The position numbers and the translations under genes are program-made. Of a DNA stretch of 64,000 bases, positions 54,567 through 63,342 are shown piece after piece. Source of the stretch: Sphingomonadales bacterium UBA656 (GTDB lineage Bacteria > Pseudomonadota > Alphaproteobacteria > Sphingomonadales > Sphingomonadaceae); contig DBOC01000004.1 of assembly GCA_002299895.1 (NCBI GenBank), forward strand, positions 1 to 64,000, given 5' to 3'. The notes beneath the pieces are model-generated. The model was not told the origin of the DNA and did no database searches. It saw only the letters and a list, made by a program, of their open reading frames with translations. Every line of letters starts with the position of its first letter. Positions within the stretch are counted from its first letter, which is position 1.

Positions 54567-55961
54567 TTAATAGCGATAATGGTCTGGCTTGAACGGACCT
54601 TCTGGCGATACGCCGATATATCCAGCCTGCTTATCGGTCAGCTTGGTCAGCTTTACGCCGAGCTTTTCAAGATGCAGCGTCGCGACCTTCTCATCGAGAT
54701 GCTTTGGCAAAACATAGACTTGGTTCTTATAATTGTCGCCATTGGTCCAAAGCTCGATTTGAGCGAGCACTTGGTTGGTGAAGCTTGCAGACATCACAAA
54801 GCTTGGATGCCCCGTTGCACAGCCCAAGTTGACCAAGCGACCCTTTGCAAGGACGATGATCTGCTTTCCGTCCGGGAACTGAACGAGATCGGTTCCTGGC
54901 TTCACTTCGGTCCAGCTATAATTTGAGAGCGCAGAGATTTGAATTTCACTGTCAAAGTGACCGATATTGCACACGATGCTCATGGGTTTCATGTTCTTCA
55001 TATGCTCGGCGGTGATAACGTCGGCATTGCCGGTCGCTGTGCAGAAGATATCGGCGCGTTCTACGGCTTCCTCCATTGTCACAACTTCAAAGCCTTCCAT
55101 CGCGGCCTGCAACGCGCAGATCGGATCGACTTCGGTGACCATCACGCGCGCGCCGCCATTGCGGAGCGATTGCGCCGAGCCCTTACCCACATCACCAAAA
55201 CCGGCAACGCATGCTACCTTACCAGCAAGCATTACGTCGGTGGCGCGACGAATGGCGTCGACGAGCGATTCCTTGCAGCCGTACAGATTGTCGAACTTCG
55301 ACTTTGTAACGCTGTCATTGACGTTGATGGCAGGGAAAGGCAGCTCGCCCTTCTTCGCGATTTCGTACAAGCGATGCACGCCGGTGGTGGTTTCCTCAGA
55401 AACGCCCTTCAAATTTTTGACCGTTTGCGTGAGATAGCCCGGCTTTTTAGCAACAAATGCCTTCAAAGCGCGCTGGAATTCGACTTCTTCTTCATTCTCT
55501 GGCTCGCCAAAGCTTTCACCGCGCTCAAGGCGTGCGCCCCACAACGCAAACATCGTGGCATCGCCGCCATCATCGAGGATGATGTTCGCGGTGGTTTCGT
55601 CACCCCAATCGAAGATACGGCCGACATAATCCCAATAATCCGCAAGGCTTTCGCCTTTAACGGCAAACACAGGAATATCCTGCGCGGCAATCGCGGCCGC
55701 AGCATGGTCTTGTGTCGAGAAAATATTGCAGGTGGCCCAACGCACGTCGGCACCCAGTGCTGTCAGCGTTTCGATAAGCACGGCGGTCTGAATGGTCATG
55801 TGCAGCGACCCGACAATACGCGCGCCCTTCAATGGCTGTGACGGGCCAAATTCCTCGCGTAACGCCATAAGGCCGGGCATTTCGGTTTCGGCAATATTGA
55901 TTTCTTTACGGCCAAAATCGGCCTCGCCAATATCGGCAATGACATAATCGTTGAAAGCCAC
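54567..55961 (-). CDS. ahcY: Adenosylhomocysteinase (S-adenosyl-L-homocysteine hydrolase)
   Basis: The 464-residue NAD-dependent enzyme splits S-adenosylhomocysteine into adenosine and homocysteine, relieving methyltransferase inhibition. It shows SLHMTIQTAVLIETL, the NAD-binding VAGFGDVGKGSAQSLR, and the canonical C-terminus KPDHYRY that closes the neighbouring active site. It starts with GTG, with GGAG about 10 bases upstream. An AT-rich palindrome 65-84 bases upstream is a candidate operator. No SAH riboswitch pattern is visible in the leader. Confidence 0.98.
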   Translation of the reverse strand: MAFNDYVIADIGEADFGRKEINIAETEMPGLMALREEFGPSQPLKGARIVGSLHMTIQTAVLIETLTALGADVRWATCNIFSTQDHAAAAIAAQDIPVFAVKGESLADYWDYVGRIFDWGDETTANIILDDGGDATMFALWGARLERGESFGEPENEEEVEFQRALKAFVAKKPGYLTQTVKNLKGVSEETTTGVHRLYEIAKKGELPFPAINVNDSVTKSKFDNLYGCKESLVDAIRRATDVMLAGKVACVAGFGDVGKGSAQSLRNGGARVMVTEVDPICALQAAMEGFEVVTMEEAVERADIFCTATGNADVITAEHMKNMKPMSIVCNIGHFDSEIQISALSNYSWTEVKPGTDLVQFPDGKQIIVLAKGRLVNLGCATGHPSFVMSASFTNQVLAQIELWTNGDNYKNQVYVLPKHLDEKVATLHLEKLGVKLTKLTDKQAGYIGVSPEGPFKPDHYRY

Positions 55962-56025
55962 GGGCTTAATCTCCGGGAGGTTTTAAATGATGGGAGCCCT
56001 TAACGGCGGATTTGCCGGAAATCAA

Positions 56026-56045
56026 ATATAAAGATTGCTTTATAT
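56026..56045. promoter_or_regulatory. Operator-like palindrome upstream of ahcY
   Basis: ATATAAAG and CTTTATAT form perfect 8-base arms around ATTG. The AT-rich 20-base dyad resembles sites of ArsR-family repressors, among which SahR controls S-adenosylhomocysteine genes in proteobacteria; that link is inference. It lies in the 228-base gap between ahcY and the divergent peroxiredoxin gene, closer to ahcY. Confidence 0.5.
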
Positions 56046-56189
56046 GATTGATTATCATGCAATCCACGATCAAGCGCGGCGCCTTATCCTTGGCCGCAGA
56101 AATTGGTCCCCCACACGACGACCACTTGACTTGGCACATTTGGTCCCGGATGAAGCGGCAACTCTCTCATTTGCTAAAGGACATTTCAC

Positions 56190-56669
56190 ATGAGTATCTC
56201 TGTTGGCGACAAAATCCCTGACGTAAAATTGGTCAAGGCAACCGCCGAAGGCCCGCAACCGGTACAGTCCGCGGAATATTTCGCAGGACGCCGTATTGCC
56301 TTATTCTCGGTCCCCGGTGCCTTCACGCCAACATGCTCGGCGCGTCACCTTCCAGGTTTTGTGGAAAAGTCTGCGGAACTCGCTGCCAAGGGCATTGACG
56401 AAATCGCCTGCACCGCGGTCAATGATGCCTTTGTTTTGGGCGCATGGAACAAATCGGGTGGTTCGGATGCCATCACAATGCTGGCAGATGGTAATGGCGA
56501 TTTCGCGGCTGCGCTTGGTCTGGAAATGGACGGCAGCGCATTTGGCATGGGCAAGCGCGGCCAACGTTTCTCGCTCGTCGTCAACAATGGCATCGTGGAG
56601 CATGTCAATGTCGAAGCGCCTGGCGATTTCAACGTCAGCTCGGCAGAATATATGCTCGGACAGCTCTAA
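56190..56669 (+). CDS. Peroxiredoxin of the Prx5/AhpE-like (PRX type II) group
   Basis: The 159-residue thiol peroxidase has the motif PGAFTPTCS with the peroxidatic Cys49, followed by the family blocks ACTAVNDAFVLGAWNK and ALGLEMD. It reduces hydroperoxides, usually with glutaredoxin or glutathione as donor. AAAGGAC lies upstream of the ATG, and a strong terminator follows. Confidence 0.95.
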   Translation: MSISVGDKIPDVKLVKATAEGPQPVQSAEYFAGRRIALFSVPGAFTPTCSARHLPGFVEKSAELAAKGIDEIACTAVNDAFVLGAWNKSGGSDAITMLADGNGDFAAALGLEMDGSAFGMGKRGQRFSLVVNNGIVEHVNVEAPGDFNVSSAEYMLGQL

Positions 56670-56697
56670 TCTATTGCAAGATCTGCATAAGCTATAC

Positions 56698-56727
56698 GTA
56701 AAAGGGAGGGGGCACTCTCCCTTTTTT
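56698..56727 (+). terminator. Rho-independent terminator after the peroxiredoxin gene
   Basis: AAAAGGGAG pairs with CTCCCTTTT around an 8-base loop, ending in six T. Confidence 0.9.
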
Positions 56728-56762
56728 GTTGCCAAATTTGCAAAATTCGGTGATGCGTGATC

Positions 56763-58208
56763 ATGCCTAGTAATCACGCTCAAAACATCATTAATCAACT
56801 TGTTACCGAATATGAAGCTTCGGTAAAAAGGCTTCAATCGGCGCTTGCGGCTTATTTGAAGGACAAAATTCCGCCAAGTGCTGACCAGCGCGCGCGCAAT
56901 GACTTCTGCTATCCCGAACTCGTCATCACCTATTCGGGCAAGACGCGCGAGACCAAATCGAACCTCGCTTTTGGTAAGCTTGAAAAGGTCGGGACATACC
57001 GGACCACCTTTACCAAGCCCGATCTTTTTGCCGATTATATTGGTGTGCAGCTCGATCTATTGGATGAGCAATATGAACTCGAGATTTCGGTTGGCCGCAG
57101 TCGCCAAGAAATCCCCTTCCCTTATGTGCTCGATGGCTCCGCCGATTTAGAGCTTGGAAGCGTCAGTCCAAATGAACTTGCGCGTCATTTCCCGACGACG
57201 GAGCTGGCCGATATTGGCGATGAAATCGCCGACGGCTTGTTGCGGGTAAAGGGCAATAGCAGTTCGCCACTCGCTTTGTTTGATGGACTACGGACAGATT
57301 TTTCATTGGCCCGCTTGCGCCATTATACAGGCGCGCCGGCCGAGCATGTGCAGCATTATATTCTGTTCACCAACTACCACCGTTATGTCGATGAATTTGT
57401 AAGCTGGGCCTGTACGCAAGTCGGCAATGGTCGCTATACGGCTTTGTCCGGTGCAGGTGGCCTTTATGTCGACAAACCCACCGACAATGCAGCCCAGCTT
57501 ATTGCCGACAGCACATGGCGCCGACATCAGATGCCCGCTTATCATCTGATCGCGCCTGACCGTTCGGGTATCACCTTGGTGAATATCGGCGTCGGTCCGT
57601 CCAACGCAAAAACGATTTGTGACCATTTGGCCGTGCTTCGGCCTGAGGCTTGGTTGATGATCGGGCATTGCGGCGGCCTTCGCGAAACACAGCGGATTGG
57701 TGACTATGTTCTCGCCCATGCTTATTTACGCGATGACCATATTTTGGACGAAGTCCTACCGCCCGAAATCCCCATCCCGCCCATCGCCGAAGTACAACAA
57801 GCCTTGGCGAGCGCTGCGGAAGATGTTTCGGGCGCGAGCGGCGCGGACCTTAAAAAGCGGATGCGCACGGGCACTGTTGTAACCACCGACGATCGAAACT
57901 GGGAATTGCGTTATTCCGCCTCGGCGTTGCGTTTCTCCCAAAGCCGCGCCATCGCCATCGACATGGAGTCCGCGACCATAGCAGCGCAAGGCTATCGGTT
58001 CCGCGTGCCTTACGGGACATTATTATGTGTTTCGGACAAACCGCTGCACGGCGAGATTAAACTGCCGGGTCAAGCCAACCGTTTTTACGAAGAGGCGATT
58101 GCCGCACATTTGCAAATCGGTATTCAAACATGCGAATTGCTGCGGGATGCTGGAAATAGTTTGCATAGTCGCAAGTTACGGGCATTCAACGAACCGCCAT
58201 TCCGATAA
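56763..58208 (+). CDS. amn: AMP nucleosidase
   Basis: The roughly 481-residue enzyme hydrolyses AMP to adenine and ribose-5-phosphate. An N-terminal AMP nucleosidase domain (PELVITYSGKTRETKSNLAFG, GRSRQEIPFPYVLDGS) precedes a C-terminal nucleoside-phosphorylase-fold domain. The latter has NIGVGPSNAKTICDHLAVLRPEAWLMIGHCGGL and the purine-site AIDMESATIAAQGYRF. The ATG at 56763 is used; a GTG two codons earlier is possible. It is preceded by the peroxiredoxin terminator, so it has its own promoter. Confidence 0.95.
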   Translation: MPSNHAQNIINQLVTEYEASVKRLQSALAAYLKDKIPPSADQRARNDFCYPELVITYSGKTRETKSNLAFGKLEKVGTYRTTFTKPDLFADYIGVQLDLLDEQYELEISVGRSRQEIPFPYVLDGSADLELGSVSPNELARHFPTTELADIGDEIADGLLRVKGNSSSPLALFDGLRTDFSLARLRHYTGAPAEHVQHYILFTNYHRYVDEFVSWACTQVGNGRYTALSGAGGLYVDKPTDNAAQLIADSTWRRHQMPAYHLIAPDRSGITLVNIGVGPSNAKTICDHLAVLRPEAWLMIGHCGGLRETQRIGDYVLAHAYLRDDHILDEVLPPEIPIPPIAEVQQALASAAEDVSGASGADLKKRMRTGTVVTTDDRNWELRYSASALRFSQSRAIAIDMESATIAAQGYRFRVPYGTLLCVSDKPLHGEIKLPGQANRFYEEAIAAHLQIGIQTCELLRDAGNSLHSRKLRAFNEPPFR

Positions 58209-58276
58209 GCACGCAGGAACGAACGCGACGCCACAAAATATTCATCATTGCATTACAACCAAAGGAGGAACGGCTT

Positions 58277-58933
58277 ATGCCAAAAAAGCCCACAGAAGCT
58301 GGTTTATTCAACACGTTGTTGAACAGTTTACGTAATTTGACCGATGCCCTTACTGGTAAAGCGCGGTCGGCAGCCGAGACGGCATCGACCACCGCCAAGT
58401 CAGCGGTAGATTCCGCCTCCAGCGCCGCCGCCACGGCAGGCACAGCCATTAAGGACAATCCCGGCAAGTCGGCTGCCGTAGCTGGCGCAGTTATCGCCAC
58501 GGCCGCGGCCGCCGTCGCCGGTAAAAAGGTATATGATCGCAAGTCCGCAAACGGTGCAAAGCCAGCGACCAAGAAGCCCGCCGCCAAAAAAGCAGCCGTC
58601 AAAAAGCCTGCTGCGAAGAAACCGGCTGCGAAAAAGCCATCGGCCAAAGCTGCTGCAAAACCAGTCGCCGCCGCGAAGACTGTTGCGAAACCTGCTGCAA
58701 AGACCGCCGCGAAACCCGCAGCTAAATCTGCCACGAAGACCGCGGCGAAGCCTGCTGCGAAGCCCGCGGCGAAGCCTGCTAAGAAGCCCACAGTGAAGCC
58801 TGCTGCGAAAACCGCGGCCAAACCTGCTGCAAAGCCAGCAGCGAAGCCTGCTGCGGTTGCAAAGCCAGCGGCGAAAAAGCCAACAGCGAAGAAGTCTGCG
58901 CCAGCAAAGCCCAAAGCCAAGCCGGCCAAATAA
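58277..58933 (+). CDS. Lys/Ala/Pro-repeat (histone H1-like) protein with a predicted membrane segment
   Basis: The 218-residue product has an amphipathic N-terminal region (1-60, with GLFNTLLNSLRNLTDAL) and an Ala/Val-rich membrane-like segment (64-83). A tail of about 130 residues follows, made of short KPAAK/KPAAKTAAK units, strongly basic and without acids. Such tails occur in AlgP- and histone H1-like nucleoid proteins. A strong AAAGGAGG ribosome site lies 8 bases upstream. It resembles the 14578 protein with the part order reversed. DNA or RNA binding at the membrane is inference. Repeat number is likely to vary among strains. Confidence 0.78.
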   Translation: MPKKPTEAGLFNTLLNSLRNLTDALTGKARSAAETASTTAKSAVDSASSAAATAGTAIKDNPGKSAAVAGAVIATAAAAVAGKKVYDRKSANGAKPATKKPAAKKAAVKKPAAKKPAAKKPSAKAAAKPVAAAKTVAKPAAKTAAKPAAKSATKTAAKPAAKPAAKPAKKPTVKPAAKTAAKPAAKPAAKPAAVAKPAAKKPTAKKSAPAKPKAKPAK

Positions 58934-58948
58934 ACCAATTAACATAAA

Positions 58949-58980
58949 CGGCCCCGCCCGAAAAGGCGGGGCGGTTTTAT
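58949..58980. terminator. Rho-independent terminator between convergent genes
   Basis: CCCCGCC (58952-58958) pairs with GGCGGGG (58965-58971) around CGAAAA and is followed by GGTTTTAT on the plus strand. It lies between the repeat-protein stop and the convergent metallopeptidase stop and may serve both. Confidence 0.85.
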
Positions 58981-60855
58981 TTACCAGCCCTTTTTGACGC
59001 CCTTATTTTGGGTCTTGAGCCATTTCATTAACGGCGCAAAATATTCCAACATTGGCTTACCAGACATTTCGCGTGTGCCGGTAAAGGCTTGCAACGCCTC
59101 TGGCCAGGGTTTCGACGCACCCATTTCAAGCATTGCGTTCAGCCGTGATCCAACTTCTTTGTTGCCATAGAAAGAGCAACGGTGCAGCGGCCCCTTCCAG
59201 CCCGAAATGTCGCAGGCGGCTTTATAAAATTGGAACTGCAAAATGCGTGCGAGGAAATAGCGGGTATAGGGCGTGTTGCCGGGAATATGATATTTGGCGC
59301 CAGCATCAAAACGGTCGGCCGGACGTTCCACAGGTGGAACAATGCCCTGATATTGCAGGCGCAAATCAGTCCAGCCTTTATTATAATTGGCCGGCGTGAT
59401 TGATCCGTTGAACACGCCCCAACGCCATTTATCGATAAGCAAGCCAAAGGGCAAAAACGCCACCTTGTCCATCGCTTGACGCAGCAACAGGCCGTTATCC
59501 TTGTCGGCACCGGGGACCTTGGCGGGATCCAGCAAGCCAATCTGAACGAGATAATTTGGCGTGATGGACAAAGCGATGGCATCACCAATCGCCTCATGGA
59601 AACCATCATTGGCGCCATTCAAATAGAAATAAGGCTGCTTGTTATAAGCGCGCTGATAATAATTATGGCCAAGCTCATGGTGGATGGTCACAAAATCAGT
59701 GCTATTGACCTTGATACACATTTTGATGCGCAGATCATCGACATTATCAATATCCCAGGCCGAAGCGTGGCAGACGACTTCGCGATCGGCAGGCTTGATG
59801 AACTGCGCGCGATCCCAAAAGGTTTTAGGCAGCGGGGCAAAACCAAGCGATGAGAAAAAGCCTTCGCCAATCTTCACCATATCTTTTTCGGCTTTGCCGC
59901 GATTGGGGCTGAAATCCGTTAATTCGGTTTGTTTATACCCCTTGGCCACCAGCAATTCGCCAATGTCATACCCAATGTCGCCAGCACCTGCAGGCGCGAC
60001 GAGGTCATAGATATTGCCCCATTCCTGCGCCCACATATTGCCAAGCAGATCGGCGCGAATGGGTCCGCTCTTGGACTGGACGGCATCGCCATATTTTTTG
60101 TTCAGCTGTGTGCGGACATAGGTGTGCAACTCGTCATATAATGGCTTTACCTCAAGCCATAATTTGTCGGTCAATTTGGCAAAATCATCCGCGGGCATGT
60201 CATAGCCCGACCGCCACATGGCGCCCACATCGGCATAGCCCAGTTCCGCTGCGCCTTTATTGGCGATCTCTACCATGCGGCTGTAATCCGCCCCCATCGG
60301 CGCGCCAACATTATCATGCCAGCTTACCCACATCTCCTTCAATTCTTCAGGATTGCGGTTCGTCCCCATTTCGGCCTCAATGTCCGAACCGTTGATTTCC
60401 TTACCGCGCAAAGTGCCCCGGCCCTTACCATAAGCGGATTGCAATTTGGTGGAGATGGTGGCGAGCTCCGCCGCGGAGCCCGGCGTTGTCGGCGCGGGCA
60501 ACACAATGCCACCGCGCAGAATATCCAACTTACGTTTTGTATCATAAGACAGGCCAGGAATCGCCTGATAGCGGGCCGCTTCGAGTGCGTAACCAACGGC
60601 TTTTTCTGTTCCAATTTCACCATAACGTGCGGCGACAGAATCTGTATCATCGGTCAGGTATGTGGAATTAATCCACGCCACGCGCCCAGCTTCAACAGAA
60701 AAATCAAACAGATCCTTCTCGGCGCGGACAACAAACGCATCGGCATCAGATACCGTGGGTGCGGCACCTTTTGATGGAGCATCCTGCGCCATAGCCAGAC
60801 TGGGGATGGAAAGCGTGGCGAAAGCCAAAGCGGCAATCGATATATAATTTTTCAT
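58981..60855 (-). CDS. Exported M2 family zinc metallopeptidase (angiotensin-converting-enzyme-like)
   Basis: The 624-residue product has a signal peptide (cleavage after AMA near residue 23) and a single M2 catalytic domain. The zinc site is HHELGH, with His393, Glu394 and His397, and the third ligand Glu421 lies in HEAIGDAIALS. The KYHIPGNTPYTRYFLARILQFQFYKAAC segment matches the ACE substrate region. It is probably a periplasmic peptidyl-dipeptidase that trims C-terminal dipeptides. It is convergent with the repeat protein and stands alone. Confidence 0.93.
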   Translation of the reverse strand: MKNYISIAALAFATLSIPSLAMAQDAPSKGAAPTVSDADAFVVRAEKDLFDFSVEAGRVAWINSTYLTDDTDSVAARYGEIGTEKAVGYALEAARYQAIPGLSYDTKRKLDILRGGIVLPAPTTPGSAAELATISTKLQSAYGKGRGTLRGKEINGSDIEAEMGTNRNPEELKEMWVSWHDNVGAPMGADYSRMVEIANKGAAELGYADVGAMWRSGYDMPADDFAKLTDKLWLEVKPLYDELHTYVRTQLNKKYGDAVQSKSGPIRADLLGNMWAQEWGNIYDLVAPAGAGDIGYDIGELLVAKGYKQTELTDFSPNRGKAEKDMVKIGEGFFSSLGFAPLPKTFWDRAQFIKPADREVVCHASAWDIDNVDDLRIKMCIKVNSTDFVTIHHELGHNYYQRAYNKQPYFYLNGANDGFHEAIGDAIALSITPNYLVQIGLLDPAKVPGADKDNGLLLRQAMDKVAFLPFGLLIDKWRWGVFNGSITPANYNKGWTDLRLQYQGIVPPVERPADRFDAGAKYHIPGNTPYTRYFLARILQFQFYKAACDISGWKGPLHRCSFYGNKEVGSRLNAMLEMGASKPWPEALQAFTGTREMSGKPMLEYFAPLMKWLKTQNKGVKKGW

Positions 60856-60909
60856 GTTAAGGTCCTGACAGAAATGAGGGGGCGATGGTGAAACTTCCGG
60901 TGTTCTGCG

Positions 60910-61422
60910 TCAAGTACTGCGGCTTTTCCAACTTCTAATGGCCAAGCCGATAAGCACTCCGAAGAATGTCACCAAAAACAATATCAATTTTATCGGCCGC
61001 GCCGTGGTGGCAACGCCGGACAACATATCATGCCCGCCCGTAAACGCTGCCTGAATAAGCTGGCTAAGGGTCTCCGCATAATCGGTGATTGCAAAACCAA
61101 CCGCTGCGACAATGATGATTTTACCAAGCCGCGCGAGCATCGGGAGCGAAGACGCCGCAAACATCCGTCCCCCCGCAAAAGCGCCCCATGCATAAACCGC
61201 GATAAAGAGGAGGTCCAATTCCATGCTGTAGATGGCGAGATCCATTACATCCGATGCGACCCAACTCGCATGAATGATATCAACGCGGGCCGCACTGCCC
61301 GCGGCCTGATGGTCGCTTATGCCCAATGGCGCGGCTTCGGTGACCAACCAGACGTTCATAACGATCTGCGCAGCAAGCAACAAAATGCCGGACAGCCAGA
61401 ACGTCCAGAAACGCCGTTCCAT
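60910..61422 (-). CDS. Integral membrane protein with four predicted helices
   Basis: The 170-residue product has hydrophobic segments at about 6-25, 58-78, 94-114 and 142-160. An extracytoplasmic-type loop lies after the first. I recognise no family. The ATG at 61422 is chosen for AAGGAA 7 bases upstream; an ATG at 61440 adds 6 residues. It follows the GNAT gene by 20 bases on the minus strand and may belong to that transcript. Confidence 0.75.
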   Translation of the reverse strand: MERRFWTFWLSGILLLAAQIVMNVWLVTEAAPLGISDHQAAGSAARVDIIHASWVASDVMDLAIYSMELDLLFIAVYAWGAFAGGRMFAASSLPMLARLGKIIIVAAVGFAITDYAETLSQLIQAAFTGGHDMLSGVATTARPIKLILFLVTFFGVLIGLAIRSWKSRST

Positions 61423-61442
61423 TGCAGTTTCCTTGCGCATGT

Positions 61443-62009
61443 TTACCCGAGCTCCAAAGCGGTCGCCAACGCACCTGACAGGACATCCTCGCGCGTCAGA
61501 TGATAAGTTGTATAGTCATGGTCTTGCCCACCATGATGGCGCTTATGCTCGAGCACTAATTTCCCGCCCAATCGCTCCACCGCGGTACGGGAACGAAAAT
61601 TGTTTGCGCCCACCTGAAACACAATGACACGCACAAATTGGAAAATATGCTGGAGCATCAGCGCCTTCACTTCGCGGTTGATACCCGTCCGCCAATAGGC
61701 GGTCGCAAAAAATGTCCAACCAATTTCTATTTCAGCCGTTGTCGGATCATAATTGGCAAAGCGCGTGCTGCCGATGATGGCATCGGTCGCCTTGTCCAAA
61801 ATGGCAAAGGCACCCTGCGACGCAAGGGCATCTGCGAAGAAGCCGTCAAACACTTCCTTTTTGTACCGATCCCGAAAAGGGTGCATCGCCCAAATTTCTG
61901 GGTCGGAAGCCACGGCATAAAGGGCGTCATAATCCGTCGCCAATAATGGCCGCAGCATGACACGTTCGCCAATCAAAACAGGCTGTATGTCGAAAGGGGC
62001 AGGCGTCAC
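61443..62009 (-). CDS. GNAT family N-acetyltransferase (RimJ/RimL-like)
   Basis: The 188-residue product has the GNAT fold of the RimJ/L subgroup: VMLRPLLATDYDALYAVASDPEIW at the N-terminus, IGSTRFANYDPTTAEIEIGWTFF, and VGANNFRSRTAVERLGGKL in the acetyl-CoA/substrate region. The usual (Q/R)xxGx(G/A) loop is weak (YWRTGINREVKALM). It starts with GTG, overlapping the hydrolase stop as GTGA. The substrate is unknown. Confidence 0.88.
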   Translation of the reverse strand: MTPAPFDIQPVLIGERVMLRPLLATDYDALYAVASDPEIWAMHPFRDRYKKEVFDGFFADALASQGAFAILDKATDAIIGSTRFANYDPTTAEIEIGWTFFATAYWRTGINREVKALMLQHIFQFVRVIVFQVGANNFRSRTAVERLGGKLVLEHKRHHGGQDHDYTTYHLTREDVLSGALATALELG

Positions 62010-62764
62010 AAGAGGTCACCCGTCAGTGCCGCGACAAAGGCTTGCCCAAGCTCTGCTTTGGTTACCGCGCTCATATGGTTGCCCGGCACAGTGAACAATT
62101 TTCCATTTTGCAAAAGCGCGGCAAGGTCAGCCGCAGAGCCATTATCATCATCTTGTTCACCGCATATAACCGCAACCGGCAAGGTCCAGCGGGCAATCTC
62201 TGCCGCTGGGGTGTCAACGAACGTATCCAAGATATACCGCAAAGCCACCGGATCACCGCCCGTGGTTTTCAGGAACGCCTCCGCCATCCATGCGACCGAA
62301 CCTTTTTCATGCTGCCCCAAATTGTCAAAGACGTTGCGGAAATGCGCCCCACGATTTCCGGTCTGGGTCAGACCTTCCAACCCCATGCCTGAGATGACGG
62401 CCCTTCCCGGCGCTGCGCCACGCGCCAGCATCCGCGATACCGTCCGTCCGCCGAGCGAATACCCGCCAAGATCATAATCTGTGATGCCCAAATGCGCCAA
62501 CAACGCAAACTGATCATCGACCAAAACATCACATGGATAATGCGCCGGATCATGCGGCTTGGCGCTCAAACCATGCGCGCGCAGGTCTGGCATGATGACG
62601 CGGTACCCTGCATTGGCCAATGCGGCAGCGTGGCCATATTTAATCCAGTTGGTGTCCGCTTCGGACATAAACCCATGGATCAGCAACAAAGGCCGCCCTT
62701 GCCCCGTTTCGCGCCACGCGATCTCGACGCCGTCAATGGCTTGGAAACTATCGCGCGCAATCAT
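62006..62764 (-). CDS. Alpha/beta hydrolase
   Basis: The 252-residue product has the alpha/beta-hydrolase fold with oxyanion segment LLIHGFMSEAD, DLRAHGLSAKP, the nucleophile elbow GYSLGG, an acidic residue in VICGEQDDDN and the catalytic His in VPGNHMSAV. The substrate is not evident. It is the first gene of a probable hydrolase-GNAT-membrane-protein transcript on minus and is divergent from marR. Confidence 0.92.
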   Translation of the reverse strand: MIARDSFQAIDGVEIAWRETGQGRPLLLIHGFMSEADTNWIKYGHAAALANAGYRVIMPDLRAHGLSAKPHDPAHYPCDVLVDDQFALLAHLGITDYDLGGYSLGGRTVSRMLARGAAPGRAVISGMGLEGLTQTGNRGAHFRNVFDNLGQHEKGSVAWMAEAFLKTTGGDPVALRYILDTFVDTPAAEIARWTLPVAVICGEQDDDNGSAADLAALLQNGKLFTVPGNHMSAVTKAELGQAFVAALTGDLL

Positions 62765-62868
62765 CAGTCATACTTCGCCTTTTGGAATTTAATCTTGCTC
62801 TATTGCCATGCGCGTTTGGGTCAGGAAAGTTTTTTCGGGTGATGACAAATGGCATGATCGATTGCCTT

Positions 62869-62896
62869 GCATATAATAAGCATAGCTATTATGTGC
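62869..62896. promoter_or_regulatory. Operator-like inverted repeat before marR
   Basis: GCATATAATA (62869-62878) and TATTATGTGC (62887-62896) pair in 9 of 10 positions across an 8-base centre, ending 5 bases before the marR ATG. AT-rich dyads overlapping the promoter of a marR-efflux operon are the usual autorepression site of this family. Confidence 0.55.
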
Positions 62897-62901
62897 AAAG
62901 C

Positions 62902-63342
62902 ATGAGCGATGATCTTGGCTTTCTTTTAGGTGATGCGGCACGCTTGCTGCGCCGGTCGTTTGACGAGCGGGCACGCATCCTGGGCGTCACCCGTCCCCAA
63001 TGGCGCGTGCTTGCTTTGTTGAAGCGTTTTGATGGCAGCACGCAGGTAACCGTTGCAGACATGTTGGATGTAGAACCCATTACGCTTGGCCGAATGGTTG
63101 ACCGGCTGCAGGACGCAGGCTTGGTAGAGCGCCGCGCAGATCCCGCAGACCGGCGCAGTTGGCGCTTACATCTTACGATCGTCGGGGAGCGAAAGATTGA
63201 AGCTTTGCGTCCAACCGCCCTTGCGCTTTTTGACGATGCATTGGCTGGATTGGATGCAGCCCAACGTTTGGAACTGGAAGCCATGCTGAATGTCATTCGC
63301 GCTAATCTGACCCGCAAACCACTTGAGGTACCACATGGCTAA
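62902..63342 (+). CDS. MarR family transcriptional regulator
   Basis: The 146-residue winged-helix regulator shows LGVTRPQWRVLALLKRFDG, the recognition region VEPITLGRMVDRLQDAGLVERRADPADRRSWRLHLT, and a C-terminal dimerisation helix. The ATG at 62902 gives MSDDLGFLL, and the upstream open frame is not homologous. Its stop overlaps the efflux adaptor ATG by 8 bases, so it probably represses the emrAB-type pump it precedes. Confidence 0.93.
   Translation: MSDDLGFLLGDAARLLRRSFDERARILGVTRPQWRVLALLKRFDGSTQVTVADMLDVEPITLGRMVDRLQDAGLVERRADPADRRSWRLHLTIVGERKIEALRPTALALFDDALAGLDAAQRLELEAMLNVIRANLTRKPLEVPHG

Noticed and set aside
54939..55841. A 300-codon open frame antisense to ahcY.
   Set aside because: Shadow of a highly conserved gene with biased third positions.
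55962..56189. SAH or SAM riboswitch upstream of ahcY.
   Set aside because: I could not find the conserved SAH-aptamer blocks; only short hairpins and the AT-rich dyad are present.
58186..58938. A 250-codon open frame antisense to the KPAAK repeat gene, reading as Ala/Gly/Phe repeats.
   Set aside because: It is the reverse complement of Lys/Ala/Pro codons, has no ribosome site, and overlaps the amn end; the plus-strand gene has a strong ribosome site.
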